Of a stretch of 44,024 nt of DNA, positions 30,930 through 39,794 are shown piece after piece. Origin of the DNA: Actinomycetospora sp. GTDB lineage: Bacteria; Actinomycetota; Actinomycetes; Mycobacteriales; Pseudonocardiaceae. Made by a program: the position numbers and the translations under genes. Positions within the stretch are counted from its first letter, which is position 1. Each line of letters opens with the position of its first letter. The notes under the pieces were generated by a model. The model ran no database searches. It had not been told where the DNA came from and was given only the letters and a program-made list of their open reading frames with translations. Location of the stretch: contig JAQSWW010000029.1 of NCBI GenBank assembly GCA_029266415.1, forward strand, positions 1 through 44,024, written 5' to 3'.

Positions 30930-32092
30930 CGGGCATCGACCAGGGTCCGGCTCCGCTGCGCTCCGCGTCCCTCGACGACCGGCCCGACGCGCGCGCGGTC
31001 CACCGGTACGAGGCCCCGGACTACCTGTCGCGCTACCGCGCGCGCCGCGGGGACGCAAAGGCGCCGGAGTCCGACCGGGCGAGCGCCGCGGCCGCGCCGG
31101 CGGCGCCGGAGGCCCCGCCCGAGGGCAGCCAGAAGACCGATCACGGGGGCCTGCCCCTGTACCTGCGCCGCTTCCGCGACCGCGGTGGGGTCGGCGCGAC
31201 CGGGACCGTCGAGTACGACGGGAAGCACTTCACCCCGGAGCTGGCCGAGGCCAGCCGGGGCAAGGAGATCGCCGCCCCGATCGAGCGCCGCGCGTCGGAG
31301 AAGATCGTCTGCGAGATCTCGATCATCCGGCACGGCATCACCCAGGGCTACTCCACCGACGCCGGCCTCACCCCGATGGGCGGCTGGCAGGCCCACCGGC
31401 GCGGCCACGAGCTGGCGCGCCGGTTCGACGCCGGCGACCGGGTGCGGCTGGTCTGCGCGGACACCAACCGGGCGCGCCAGACCGCCGACCAGCTCTACCG
31501 CGGGGTCACCGACGGGCTGCAGATGTGGGGCATCGACGCCGAGATCACCGAGAAGGAGCCGATCCCCGAGCTGCGCAACTTCGGGGTCTGGACCCCGGAC
31601 GGCCTGCGCGACGTCACCTCGGCGTTCCGCCAGTACCAGGCCACCAACGAGACCCTCGAGCGCCTGGCCGTCGGCGACCGCCCGCGCTGGCTCGTCGAGA
31701 TCGACCGCTTCTACCGCACGCAGCTGGGCGGGGCGGACCCGATCCAGGAGTGGCTGACGGTCCCGATGATGTACTTCGAGCCGCCGGCGATGTGCGTGCG
31801 CCGCTTCTGGCGCGGGTTCCACCGGCTGATCACCGAGTCGACGCAGCCCGACGGCTCGATCAGCCACCGCCGGATCCTCGCCGCGACCCACTCCGGGCCG
31901 ATGCGCGCGTTCGCCACCTGGGCGCACGGCTACGACCCGGGCGAGCCGCTGAACACCGAGGAGATCCGCGTGAAGGTGCGCGAGGGCGCCCGCAGCGCCT
32001 TCGTCTCCTACCGCAACCGGGTCACCGAGGTGAACGTCCCGCCGCCCGACGAGTTCCCGAGATGGGAAGACGCGGGAGGCCTGCCGTCGTGA
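30926..32092 (+). CDS. Histidine phosphatase (phosphoglycerate mutase superfamily) with extended N-terminus
   Basis: 388 aa. The catalytic core begins with IIRHGITQGY (Arg135, nucleophile His136); CADTNRARQTADQL carries the second Arg and ATHSGPM the second His. About 130 residues precede the core: an Arg/Tyr-rich segment (APDYLSRYRARRG, residues 30-42), an Ala/Pro/Glu linker (45-68) and another basic amphipathic stretch (LPLYLRRFRDRGG). The N-terminus could be a shell-targeting or partner-binding peptide. The gene overlaps the dioxygenase stop by GTGA. A phosphatase in a catechol-cleavage operon is unusual; it may remove the phosphate added by the dikinase at 13825-16772 (inference). Confidence 0.82.
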   Translation: MTGIDQGPAPLRSASLDDRPDARAVHRYEAPDYLSRYRARRGDAKAPESDRASAAAAPAAPEAPPEGSQKTDHGGLPLYLRRFRDRGGVGATGTVEYDGKHFTPELAEASRGKEIAAPIERRASEKIVCEISIIRHGITQGYSTDAGLTPMGGWQAHRRGHELARRFDAGDRVRLVCADTNRARQTADQLYRGVTDGLQMWGIDAEITEKEPIPELRNFGVWTPDGLRDVTSAFRQYQATNETLERLAVGDRPRWLVEIDRFYRTQLGGADPIQEWLTVPMMYFEPPAMCVRRFWRGFHRLITESTQPDGSISHRRILAATHSGPMRAFATWAHGYDPGEPLNTEEIRVKVREGARSAFVSYRNRVTEVNVPPPDEFPRWEDAGGLPS

Positions 32093-32904
32093 GCGTCCTG
32101 TCCCTCCCCCCGCTCGACCTCGACACCGGCGGCCCGCCCGAGGACGACTCGCCGCTGCGGTCGGTGTCCACCGCCGTCGCGGTGCTCGACTGCTTCGCCG
32201 ACGAGGCCGAGCTCGGCGCCACGCGGGTGGCCGCGCGCCTGGGCATCGCCAAGAGCACCGCGTGCCGGATGCTCGCCGCGCTGGCCACCGGCGGGCTGCT
32301 CGAGCGCACCGGCTCGGGCCGCTACCGCCTGGGCCTGCGGCTGTTCGAGTACGGCCAGCTCGCGGTGGACCGGCTCATGCTGCGCGACGTGGCCCTGCCC
32401 GCGATGGGCGACCTGCGCGAGCTCCTGCGCGAGACCGTGCAGCTCGGCGTCCTGGTGGGCACCGACGTGCTCTACGTCGAGCGCACCGAGGCCGCCGGCA
32501 TGAACGTGCGCTTCCGCAGCGAGCACCGCCGCAACCCGGCGCACTCGTCGAGCACCGGGCGCGTGCTCGCGGCCGCGGACCCGGCGCTGGTCACGGCGAT
32601 CCTCGAGCGGGGCCTGCGCCGGTACACGCCGTTCACGGTGGTCGACCCGCTGCGGTACCGGCAGATCCTCGCCCAGACCCGCGAGCAGGGCTACGCGACC
32701 TCGCGCGAGGAGTTCGAGCCCGGCTGGTCGTCGCTCGCGGCGCCGATCACACTGACCCGGGGCGGGCGCCCGCACCCGGTGGCGGCGCTGTCGGTGGTCG
32801 GCGTGACCTCGCGCGTGCTCGGGCCGCGCAAGCCCGCCGTCGTCCAGGGCCTGCGCCGCGCCGCGGCCCGCGTCTCGGCGGACCTGGAGCGCGCGCGCAG
32901 CTGA
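32089..32904 (+). CDS. IclR-family transcriptional regulator of the catechol dioxygenase operon
   Basis: 271 aa. Winged helix at residues 24-85 (LRSVSTAVAVLDCFADEAEL, LGIAKSTACRMLAALA) and effector domain (VLYVERTEAAGMNVRFRS, SSSTGRVLAAADP). It starts within the phosphatase stop (GTGA), so it is the last gene of that operon and would be autoregulated with it. It is more distant from the other three IclR proteins than the pair at 18062 and 27565. Confidence 0.9.
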   Translation: MSVLSLPPLDLDTGGPPEDDSPLRSVSTAVAVLDCFADEAELGATRVAARLGIAKSTACRMLAALATGGLLERTGSGRYRLGLRLFEYGQLAVDRLMLRDVALPAMGDLRELLRETVQLGVLVGTDVLYVERTEAAGMNVRFRSEHRRNPAHSSSTGRVLAAADPALVTAILERGLRRYTPFTVVDPLRYRQILAQTREQGYATSREEFEPGWSSLAAPITLTRGGRPHPVAALSVVGVTSRVLGPRKPAVVQGLRRAAARVSADLERARS

Positions 32905-32911
32905 CCCGGCG

Positions 32912-33346
32912 CTACGGCTTCGGGTCCAGCACGAACACCGGGATCTCGCGGCTGGTGTTCGCCTGGTAGTCGGCGTAGGGCGGGTACACCGCGACGGCGC
33001 GCTCCCACCACCGCGCCCGCTCGTCGCCGGACACCTCACGGGCGACGTAGGTGCGGGTCTCGATGCCGTCCTGGAGCGCGACCTCGGGGTACGCCCGGAT
33101 GTTCGCGTACCAGACGGGGTTCTCGGGCGCCCCGCCCTTGGACGCGACGACGGCGTAGCTCCCGTCGTGCTCCACGCGCATCACCGGGGTGTAGCGCAGC
33201 TTGCCGGTCTTCGCCCCGCGCAGCGTCAGCAGGACCACCGGGGCGCCGCGGACCTCGACGCCCTCCGTGGTGCCGTTCTGCACGATCGTCTCGGTCTGCT
33301 CGCGGACCCAGCCGGTCGGACTGGACTCCACCTGGTTCTCGGTCAC
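32912..33346 (-). CDS. Deazaflavin (F420)-dependent nitroreductase-family protein
   Basis: 144 aa of the Ddn/split beta-barrel type. [20 protein letters not shown] and [20 protein letters not shown] are family hallmarks. These actinobacterial proteins use F420 to reduce quinones or nitro compounds. The GTG at 33346 is selected as the first residue compatible with family length; longer readings lack homology. Nearby aromatic metabolism makes quinone detoxification plausible. Convergent with the IclR gene, 7 bases apart. Confidence 0.87.
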   Translation of the reverse strand: MTENQVESSPTGWVREQTETIVQNGTTEGVEVRGAPVVLLTLRGAKTGKLRYTPVMRVEHDGSYAVVASKGGAPENPVWYANIRAYPEVALQDGIETRTYVAREVSGDERARWWERAVAVYPPYADYQANTSREIPVFVLDPKP

Positions 33347-33390
33347 GCCCCCGACCAACCCCGACGCGGGCGTCGTTGTTCCGAGGTGAC

Positions 33391-33450
33391 CGCGCGTGTT
33401 CGGCTGGGAGGAACGCGGTGGTGCCGAGCGCGCAAGGGCGCTCCTAGCGT
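33391..33450 (+). promoter_or_regulatory. Promoter of the MetE-like gene
   Basis: TAGCGT (33445-33450) ends eight bases before the ATG at 33459, giving a leaderless mRNA. Upstream, GTTC (33398-33401) and GAAC (33411-33414) with flanking GCG form an imperfect inverted repeat resembling the IclR-type motif at other catabolic promoters. Confidence 0.5.
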
Positions 33451-33458
33451 CGGTGACC

Positions 33459-34616
33459 ATGCAGCGCAGCACCGACCGCGTCCTGACGACCCACGTCGGC
33501 AGCCTCGCCCGCCCCGAACCCCTGCTGGACACCATGCGGGAGAAGGAGCACGGCCGGCCCTACGACCACGACCTCTTCGCCCGGCAGGTGACCGAGGCCG
33601 TCGCCGACGTCGTCGCCCGGCAGCGCGAGGCGGGGATCGACGTCGTCACCGACGGCGAGATGGGCAAGGTCAGCTTCGCGACCTACATCCAGCGCCGGCT
33701 CGACGGCTTCGCCCCCGACTCGGGCGAGCGGCTGCTCCCGCCGTCGTGGCAGGTGGAGATCGACGCCTTCCCCGAGTACTACGAGGGCTACCTCGGCAAG
33801 TACACGAAGACGGTCGCGCCGATGCAGAGCATCGCCTGCGTCGGGCCGGTCCGCTACACCGGCCACGACGAGCTGCAGACCGACATCGCCAACCTGCACA
33901 AGGCCCTCGCCGGGGTCAGCGGCGTCGTCGAGGCGTTCATGCCCTCCACCTCGCCGCGCGGGTTCGGTCGCAACGAGTACTACGCCTCCGAGCGCGAGTA
34001 CTACGAGGCGGTCGGCGAGGCCCTGCGCGAGGAGTACCTGGCGATCGTCGACGCGGGGCTGCTGCTCCAGGTCGACGACCCGTGGCTCATCGAGATCCTC
34101 TCGGACCCGACCCTCGACGCCGCCGAGCGCGACCGCACCGCCCGCGAGCACGCGGAGATCGTCAACCACTCCCTGCGCGGCATCCCGACCGACCGCGTCC
34201 GGCTGCACACCTGCTACGGCCTCAACCACGGCCCGCGGATCCACGACATCGGGATGGCCGAGGTCGCGCCGTACATGCTCGGCATCCAGGTGGGCGCCTA
34301 CTCGTTCGAGGTGGCCAACCCGCGGCACATGCACGAGTGGAAGATCTGGCAGGAGCTCCCGCTGCCCGACGGCGCGGTGCTGATCCCCGGCCTGCTCGGC
34401 CACGCCCAGAACTACGTGGAGCACCCGGAGCTGATCGCCGACATGATCGGCTGGTACGCCTCGTGCGTCGGGCGGGAGAACGTCGTCGCCGGCGCCGACT
34501 GCGGGTTCTCGTCGCGGGCGAGCTACTCCCCCGAGGTGCACCCCACCGTGGTGTGGGAGAAGTTCCGGGCGCTGTCGGCGGGCGCGGCGATCGCCACCGA
34601 GCGCCTCTGGAGCTGA
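33459..34616 (+). CDS. MetE-like zinc methyltransferase family protein
   Basis: 385 aa resembling the C-terminal catalytic half of cobalamin-independent methionine synthase and the epoxyalkane:coenzyme M transferase group. [17 protein letters not shown] opens the barrel; the zinc motif is [11 protein letters not shown] and the final Cys is in [12 protein letters not shown]. Single-domain members act in several methyl- or alkyl-transfer reactions, some in catabolism. The nearby motif shared with catabolic promoters hints at co-regulation, for instance removal of methyl groups from methoxylated aromatics, but I cannot show this. It is not the housekeeping MetE (too short). Confidence 0.78.
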   Translation: MQRSTDRVLTTHVGSLARPEPLLDTMREKEHGRPYDHDLFARQVTEAVADVVARQREAGIDVVTDGEMGKVSFATYIQRRLDGFAPDSGERLLPPSWQVEIDAFPEYYEGYLGKYTKTVAPMQSIACVGPVRYTGHDELQTDIANLHKALAGVSGVVEAFMPSTSPRGFGRNEYYASEREYYEAVGEALREEYLAIVDAGLLLQVDDPWLIEILSDPTLDAAERDRTAREHAEIVNHSLRGIPTDRVRLHTCYGLNHGPRIHDIGMAEVAPYMLGIQVGAYSFEVANPRHMHEWKIWQELPLPDGAVLIPGLLGHAQNYVEHPELIADMIGWYASCVGRENVVAGADCGFSSRASYSPEVHPTVVWEKFRALSAGAAIATERLWS

Positions 34617-34620
34617 GCGC

Positions 34621-34690
34621 CGGGAAAGGGGAGACGGGGCGAGCCGGCATCCCCCCGGAGCAGGCTCTGCAGCCCCGCCTCCCCTTCCCG
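34621..34690. terminator. Large imperfect hairpin after the MetE-like gene
   Basis: Arms 34621-34640 and 34672-34690 are reverse complements except for one extra base and one mismatch. An inner stem GAGCC/GGCTC (34641-34645, 34663-34667) extends the structure. It starts four bases after the stop codon and is the main feature of the 294-base gene-free stretch to 34910. Confidence 0.55.
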
Positions 34691-34893
34691 TCGCGCGCCC
34701 GGCCGCAGGGACCAGGGCGAGCGAGGACGTCCGAGCGACGACCCCCCCATCATCCCCGACGACCGTCGTCCCGCCCTCGTCACGAAGCTTCGCCGATCAA
34801 CCAGCGCGGCCACATCAGCAGAAATGACTAGGCCGCCCGGCGGCGACCTCCACCGCTGGACGCCGCGCCCGGGGGCCGCCTAGCGTCCTCGGG

Positions 34894-34914
34894 ATGCCGG
34901 GGTGGTGGGGGTGA
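34894..34914 (+). other. Possible six-codon leader ORF (MPGWWG) coupled to the LuxR gene
   Basis: ATG at 34894, eight bases after TAGCGT (34881-34886), opens six codons whose TGA overlaps the GTG at 34911. If translated from a leaderless mRNA it would couple ribosomes to the regulator gene. Confidence 0.35.
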
Positions 34915-37900
34915 CGGACCCGGCCGGCGACGCGGTGTGGCGCGCCGCCGACGCCGCCGTGCTGGCCCGGTGCTGGGAGCGGGCGTGCCGGACGGGCGCG
35001 CTGACCGCTGTGGTCACCGGCGACGCCGGCGCGGGCAAGTCGCGGCTCGTGCGCGGGCTGGCGGCGCGCGTCGAGGCCGAGGGTGGGCTGGTCGTCTCCG
35101 GCGCGGCCGTCGACGTCGGCGAGCAGCTCCCGCTCTGGCCCGTCGCGACCGGCCTGCGCCGTCTGCTGCGCACGCCCGACGACGCCCCGCCCGCCGCCCG
35201 GACCGCGCGCGACGTCCTGGAGCAGGGACGCGCCGAACTGGCCCCGCTGCTCGAGCCCGGACCGGCTGCGCCGATGCCGTCCGGCGGGCACCTGCTCGAG
35301 CTCGTCCGGCGCGTGCTCGTGGAGCTGGCCGACGCCGCGCCGGTCCTCGTCGTCGTCGACGACCTGCACTGGGCCGACCGCACCACCCGCGAGCTGCTGG
35401 TCTCGCTCGTCGCCCACCTCGGCGAGGAGCCCGTGCTCGTGGTGGCCACCGCGCGCTCGGACGCCCTCGACGCCGGCCACCCGCTGCGCCGGATGCTGCC
35501 GGAGCTGGCGCGCGATCGTGCCGTGCGCACCCTCGAGCTGGGCCCGCTGCCCCGCGAGGACGTCGAGGGCATCGTGCGGCGCGAGGGCGGCGACGACAAC
35601 CTCGCGGCCCTGGTGTGGGACCGCTCCGGGGGCAACGCGTTCATCGTCGCCGAGACCCTCGCCGCGGTGTCCGAGGGCGCCGCCGACGGCCTGTCCCCCG
35701 GCCTGCGCGGGTTGGTGCTCGGCCGTCTCGCCGGCCTGTCCCGCCGCGCGCAGACGGAGGTGGCGGCGCTCTCGCTGGGCGAGGAGCCGGTGGCCCACCG
35801 GCTGCTGGCCGAGGTGGTCGGGGCCGACGAGGACGACCTGCTGACCGCCCTGCGCGAGGCCGCCGAGGCGGCGATGGTGACCGTCGACCCCCAGGGCGAG
35901 GCCTACCAGCTGCGCCACGGGCTGATGCGCGACGTCGTCGCGGGCGAGCTGATGCCCGGCGAGCGCCGCAGCCTGCACCGGCGCTACGCGCTCGCGCTCG
36001 AGACGGCGATGGGGCCGGGCGGCGCGGACACCGCCGCGACCGGCACCGCCGATCCCGCGATCACGCTGCGGTGGGCCCACCACTGGGCGCGGGCCGACGA
36101 CCCGGAGCGGGCACTGCCCGCCGTGGTGCACGCCGCCGACGTCGCCGAGCGGATGCACGAGTTCGGCACGGCACACCGGCACTGGATGGCCGCCCTCGAG
36201 CTCTCGACCGAGCGCGCGACCCCGGCCGCCGGCCTGCTCCCGGGGCGGACGCCCCGCGCCCTGCCCCCCGCCGACCGCGACGCGGGCGTGCTGCTGCGCC
36301 ACGCCGCCGACACCGCCCAGCTCGCCGGCGAGTACGACGCGGCGGTCACCCTCCTGCGGCGGCTCGTGCCCGACCCCGCCCGCGCGAGCGCCGGCGAGCT
36401 GCCCGCGGTCGTGCGGCTGGGCCGCTCGCTGCTCGACGCCGGGCGCACCGCCGACGCGGTGGCCGTGCTGCACGACGCCGGGCGCACCGCGGGCCGGGCC
36501 GGGAACGACCCGTCGCTGGCCTCGGTGCACGCCGCGTACGCGGAGGCGCTGCTGATCACCGGGGACGTCTCGGGCGCCCGGCAGGAGGCCGAGCGTGCGC
36601 TGGCGGTCTCCCGCGCCGGCGGCGAGCAGGCCGAGCAGGCGCCGATGCTGGCGACGCTCGGGTTCGCGCTGGCCTACCTGGAGAACCCCGACGCCGGGCT
36701 CGCCGCCGTCGCCGAGGGCCTCATGATCGCCGAGCGCAGCGGGGACCCGGCCGCGGTCGGGCGGGCGTACCAGGCGTGGGCGGACCTGCTCTCCGGCCCG
36801 CTCGGAGAGCTGCACGAGGGCGTCGAGATCGCCCGCCAGGGGGTGGCGCGGATGCGTGACCTCGGGCTCGCCCGCTCGGTCGGTGTGCGCCTGCTGGCCA
36901 CCGCCGCCAACGGTCTGTTCCGGCTCGGGCGCTGGTCGGAGGCCTCCGACGCCGTCGACGAGGCCTGGGCGCTGCGGCCGACGGGCGCGGACGCCCTCGA
37001 GGTCCGCCTCTCCCGCTGCCGGCTGCAGGTGGGGCGCGGCGAGTTCGTCGAGGCCGACGAGGACCTGCGCGCGGTCGACCTGCTGGCCCTCGACGGCACG
37101 GGCGAGGACGCGCCGCCGGCCGGGGCGCCCGACGACCCCGACCCCGACGCCGACGCCGACGCCCCCGTCGCGCCCCGGCGCGGGACGGTCGCCTCCCGCT
37201 ACCGGGTGCCGCTGCTGACGCTGCGCGCGGGCATCGAGATGTGGCGTGGACGCCCGGACCTCGCGCGCGACCTCGTCGCCCGCGGCCTCGACGTCGCCGA
37301 GCACACCCCGGACGACGTCTTCCTCGTCGCCCCGCTGGTATGGCACGGGCTGCGCGCCGAGGCGGAGGCCGTCGCCCACGGCATGGCCACCGACCGCGCC
37401 GCGATGGAGCGCCTCGGCCACCACGTCACCCACCTCGAGGGCCGGGTCCCGCACACCGTGCCGGCGCTGCGGCGCACCGTGCTCGCCTACGTCCACATGT
37501 GCCGCGCGGAGGCCGGCCGGGCGGCGGGCGCCCCCGACCCGGTGGCGTGGGGGAAGGTCGCCGAGACCTGGAGCGGGCTGCTGCACCCCTACCCCGCCGC
37601 GTACGCGCTGCTGCGCCGCGCCGACGCCCTGCTGGTCACCGGCGCGCGCCACGGGGACGCGGCGCGGGTGCTGCGCGCGGCGGCCGAGACCGCCGCCGCG
37701 ATGGGCGCCCGCCCGTTCCTCGACGAGATCTCGGCGCTGGCCCGCCGCGCGCGCATCGACATCGCCCACGCCGGCGACGCGGTCGTCACCGGCGGCTCGG
37801 TCACCGCCGCCCGCGGTGCCGCCGAGCGCCGGGCCCCCGAGCTCGCCGGGCTCACGCCGCGCGAGCACGAGATCCTCGCGGTCCTGGCCGAGGGCCTGTC

Positions 37901-38075
37901 CAACCGCGAGATCGCCCAGCGCCTCTTCATCAGCGAGCGCACGGTCGCCGTGCACGTCTCCCGTGTGCTCACCAAGACCGGCACCCGTTCGCGCACCCAG
38001 GCCGCCGCCCTCCTCCAGCGGGTGCGCGCGCGTCCCACCAGACCCGAGAGAGGTCGCCGTGCCCGAGAAGGCTGA
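34911..38075 (+). CDS. Large ATPase LuxR-family regulator (LAL/MalT type)
   Basis: 1054 aa. ATPase at the N-terminus: Walker A GDAGAGKSRLVRG (about residues 35-47) and Walker B VLVVVDDLHWAD. A long TPR-like helical sensor follows (about 420-960), then a LuxR helix-turn-helix (LTPREHEILAVLAEGLSN, FISERTVAVHVSRVLTK) and a short basic tail. Such proteins switch on secondary or catabolic gene sets in response to a ligand. The GTG start may be 34902, 34905 or 34911; I prefer the last because of overlap with the leader ORF. A short acidic Asp-Pro repeat (DDPDPDADADAP) lies in the sensor. The DUF5995 gene overlaps its end. Confidence 0.87.
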   Translation: MTDPAGDAVWRAADAAVLARCWERACRTGALTAVVTGDAGAGKSRLVRGLAARVEAEGGLVVSGAAVDVGEQLPLWPVATGLRRLLRTPDDAPPAARTARDVLEQGRAELAPLLEPGPAAPMPSGGHLLELVRRVLVELADAAPVLVVVDDLHWADRTTRELLVSLVAHLGEEPVLVVATARSDALDAGHPLRRMLPELARDRAVRTLELGPLPREDVEGIVRREGGDDNLAALVWDRSGGNAFIVAETLAAVSEGAADGLSPGLRGLVLGRLAGLSRRAQTEVAALSLGEEPVAHRLLAEVVGADEDDLLTALREAAEAAMVTVDPQGEAYQLRHGLMRDVVAGELMPGERRSLHRRYALALETAMGPGGADTAATGTADPAITLRWAHHWARADDPERALPAVVHAADVAERMHEFGTAHRHWMAALELSTERATPAAGLLPGRTPRALPPADRDAGVLLRHAADTAQLAGEYDAAVTLLRRLVPDPARASAGELPAVVRLGRSLLDAGRTADAVAVLHDAGRTAGRAGNDPSLASVHAAYAEALLITGDVSGARQEAERALAVSRAGGEQAEQAPMLATLGFALAYLENPDAGLAAVAEGLMIAERSGDPAAVGRAYQAWADLLSGPLGELHEGVEIARQGVARMRDLGLARSVGVRLLATAANGLFRLGRWSEASDAVDEAWALRPTGADALEVRLSRCRLQVGRGEFVEADEDLRAVDLLALDGTGEDAPPAGAPDDPDPDADADAPVAPRRGTVASRYRVPLLTLRAGIEMWRGRPDLARDLVARGLDVAEHTPDDVFLVAPLVWHGLRAEAEAVAHGMATDRAAMERLGHHVTHLEGRVPHTVPALRRTVLAYVHMCRAEAGRAAGAPDPVAWGKVAETWSGLLHPYPAAYALLRRADALLVTGARHGDAARVLRAAAETAAAMGARPFLDEISALARRARIDIAHAGDAVVTGGSVTAARGAAERRAPELAGLTPREHEILAVLAEGLSNREIAQRLFISERTVAVHVSRVLTKTGTRSRTQAAALLQRVRARPTRPERGRRAREG

Positions 38076-38808
38076 GAAGAACCTGGCCGCGCTGGCGAAG
38101 CTGGCGGAGCCGCGACCCACGACGGTGCCGAAGGTCGTCGACGTGCTCGCGCGCCTCGCCGAGCGGGCCGCGGCGCTGGGGCCGCGGGGTCACGACGACG
38201 GCATCGCCTGCTTCACCCGCCTCTACCACCAGATCACCGTCGACGTGCTCGACGGCTACCGGGCGGGCGAGCTGTTCTCCTGCCCCGGCGACTTCATCAT
38301 CGAGCTCGACGTGGCCTTCGCGCGGCGCTACCTCGACGCCCTCGTCGCCCACACCCGGCGGTCGGCCCCCGAGTGCTGGGAGCTGCTGTTCGACCGCCGG
38401 CAGGACGAGGACACCGAGCCGTGGCGCTTCGCGGCCGCCGGCGTCAACGCGCACGTCAACTTCGACCTCGCCTTCGCCCTGCTCGACGTCTGGGAGAACC
38501 ACCGGGTGCCGCTGGGCACGCCGCGCCAGCAGTACGACGACTACCTCGCGATCAACACGATCTTCGAGCGCAACATGGACGAGCTCTGCAACTCCTTCGA
38601 CGCCCCGTGGTCGGACGTCGGCGGGCACGGGTCGGTCTTCGACCGGGCGGGCAACGTGCTCGGCGACATCCTCGTCACCGGCACCCGCGACCTGGCCTGG
38701 ACCTTCGCGGAGCGGATGTGGCGCCACCGCGGAGAGCCCGACTACCGCGTGGTGCCCGAGGCCACCCTGGACCGGCTGGCCGCCGGCCTCGGGCGCGCCC
38801 TCATCTGA
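38059..38808 (+). CDS. DUF5995-family protein
   Basis: 249 aa. It matches the DUF5995 pattern in GIACFTRLYHQITVDV, FAAAGVNAHVNFDLAFALLD and YDDYLAINTIFERNMDEL. His and Asp residues in these conserved helices could bind a metal; the fold is helical. Function unknown. GTG with GAGAGAGG upstream, overlapping the preceding regulator by 17 bases. Confidence 0.75.
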   Translation: MPEKAEKNLAALAKLAEPRPTTVPKVVDVLARLAERAAALGPRGHDDGIACFTRLYHQITVDVLDGYRAGELFSCPGDFIIELDVAFARRYLDALVAHTRRSAPECWELLFDRRQDEDTEPWRFAAAGVNAHVNFDLAFALLDVWENHRVPLGTPRQQYDDYLAINTIFERNMDELCNSFDAPWSDVGGHGSVFDRAGNVLGDILVTGTRDLAWTFAERMWRHRGEPDYRVVPEATLDRLAAGLGRALI

Positions 38809-38831
38809 TCGTCGGCCGTACCCTCGGCCAC

Positions 38832-39794
38832 GTGCCCCGCGTCGCGCCCCCGCTCCCGCCGCGCGACGGGCTCGACCCCGCCCGGGTCCGCCTGCCCGAC
38901 GAGGGACCGTGGGCGACGCTGCGCGACCACCTCGTCGACCGCCTGCCGGTGCCCGCCGAGCGGGTGGACGCGATGCTCGCCGAGGGCCGCATCGTCGACC
39001 ACGACGGCCCGCTCGCTCCCGACGCGGCGTTCGTGCCGCGGGCGGTGGTGTGGTTCCACCGCGACCTGCCCGACGAGGCGCCCGTCCCCTTCGCCCCGGA
39101 GGTCGTGCACCGCGACGACGAGATCGTCGTGGTCGACAAGCCGCACTTCCTCGCCACGATCCCGCGCGGGCGCCACGTGCGCGAGACCGCGCTGGTCCGG
39201 CTGCGCCACGGCCTCGGGCTCCCGGCCCTGAGCCCCGCGCACCGGCTCGACCGGGTCACCGCCGGCCTCGTGCTGTTCGTCGTCGACCCCGCCCGGCGCG
39301 GCACGTACCAGAACCTGTTCCGCGACCGGCGCGTCGAGAAGGTCTACGAGGCGGTCGCCCCGCACGACCCGTCGCTCGCCCTGCCGCGGGTGGTCCGCAG
39401 CCGCATCACCAAGGAGCGCGGAGTCCTCACCGCGCAGGAGGTGCCCGGCGAGCCGAACGCCGAGACCCTCGTCGAGCTGATCGAGGCCCGCAGCGACCCC
39501 GCCACTCCCGCCCGAGCCCGCTACCGGCTCACCCCGCGCACCGGTCGCACCCACCAGCTGCGGGTCCACATGACCTCGCTGGGCCTCCCGCTGCTCGGCG
39601 ACCCCTTCTACCCGCAGGTGCGCGACGTCCCGCTCGACGACTTCCGCGCGCCGCTGCAGCTGCTCGCCCGCGAGCTGGCGTTCCCCGACCCGCGCACCGG
39701 CGAGGTGCTCCGGTTCACCAGCCGACGCACCCTGCAGGCGTGGGACGACCCGGAGGGCTGGGCGGCCGGACCAGGACCAGGACCGACGCCGTGA
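38832..39794 (+). CDS. RluA-family pseudouridine synthase
   Basis: 320 aa. The catalytic Asp is in the motif AHRLDRVTAGLVLF; VVVDKPHFLATIP and TGRTHQLRVHMTSLGLPLLG are family blocks. It isomerises uridines in rRNA or tRNA; the specific site is unknown. A small N-terminal region before residue 95 may be an S4-like RNA-binding part. Leaderless start: TACCCT (38819-38824), seven bases, GTG. Its stop overlaps the next GTG. Confidence 0.9.
   Translation: MPRVAPPLPPRDGLDPARVRLPDEGPWATLRDHLVDRLPVPAERVDAMLAEGRIVDHDGPLAPDAAFVPRAVVWFHRDLPDEAPVPFAPEVVHRDDEIVVVDKPHFLATIPRGRHVRETALVRLRHGLGLPALSPAHRLDRVTAGLVLFVVDPARRGTYQNLFRDRRVEKVYEAVAPHDPSLALPRVVRSRITKERGVLTAQEVPGEPNAETLVELIEARSDPATPARARYRLTPRTGRTHQLRVHMTSLGLPLLGDPFYPQVRDVPLDDFRAPLQLLARELAFPDPRTGEVLRFTSRRTLQAWDDPEGWAAGPGPGPTP

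Noticed and set aside
33459-34616. MetE-like gene as the housekeeping methionine synthase
   Set aside because: It is half the length of MetE and lacks the N-terminal barrel.
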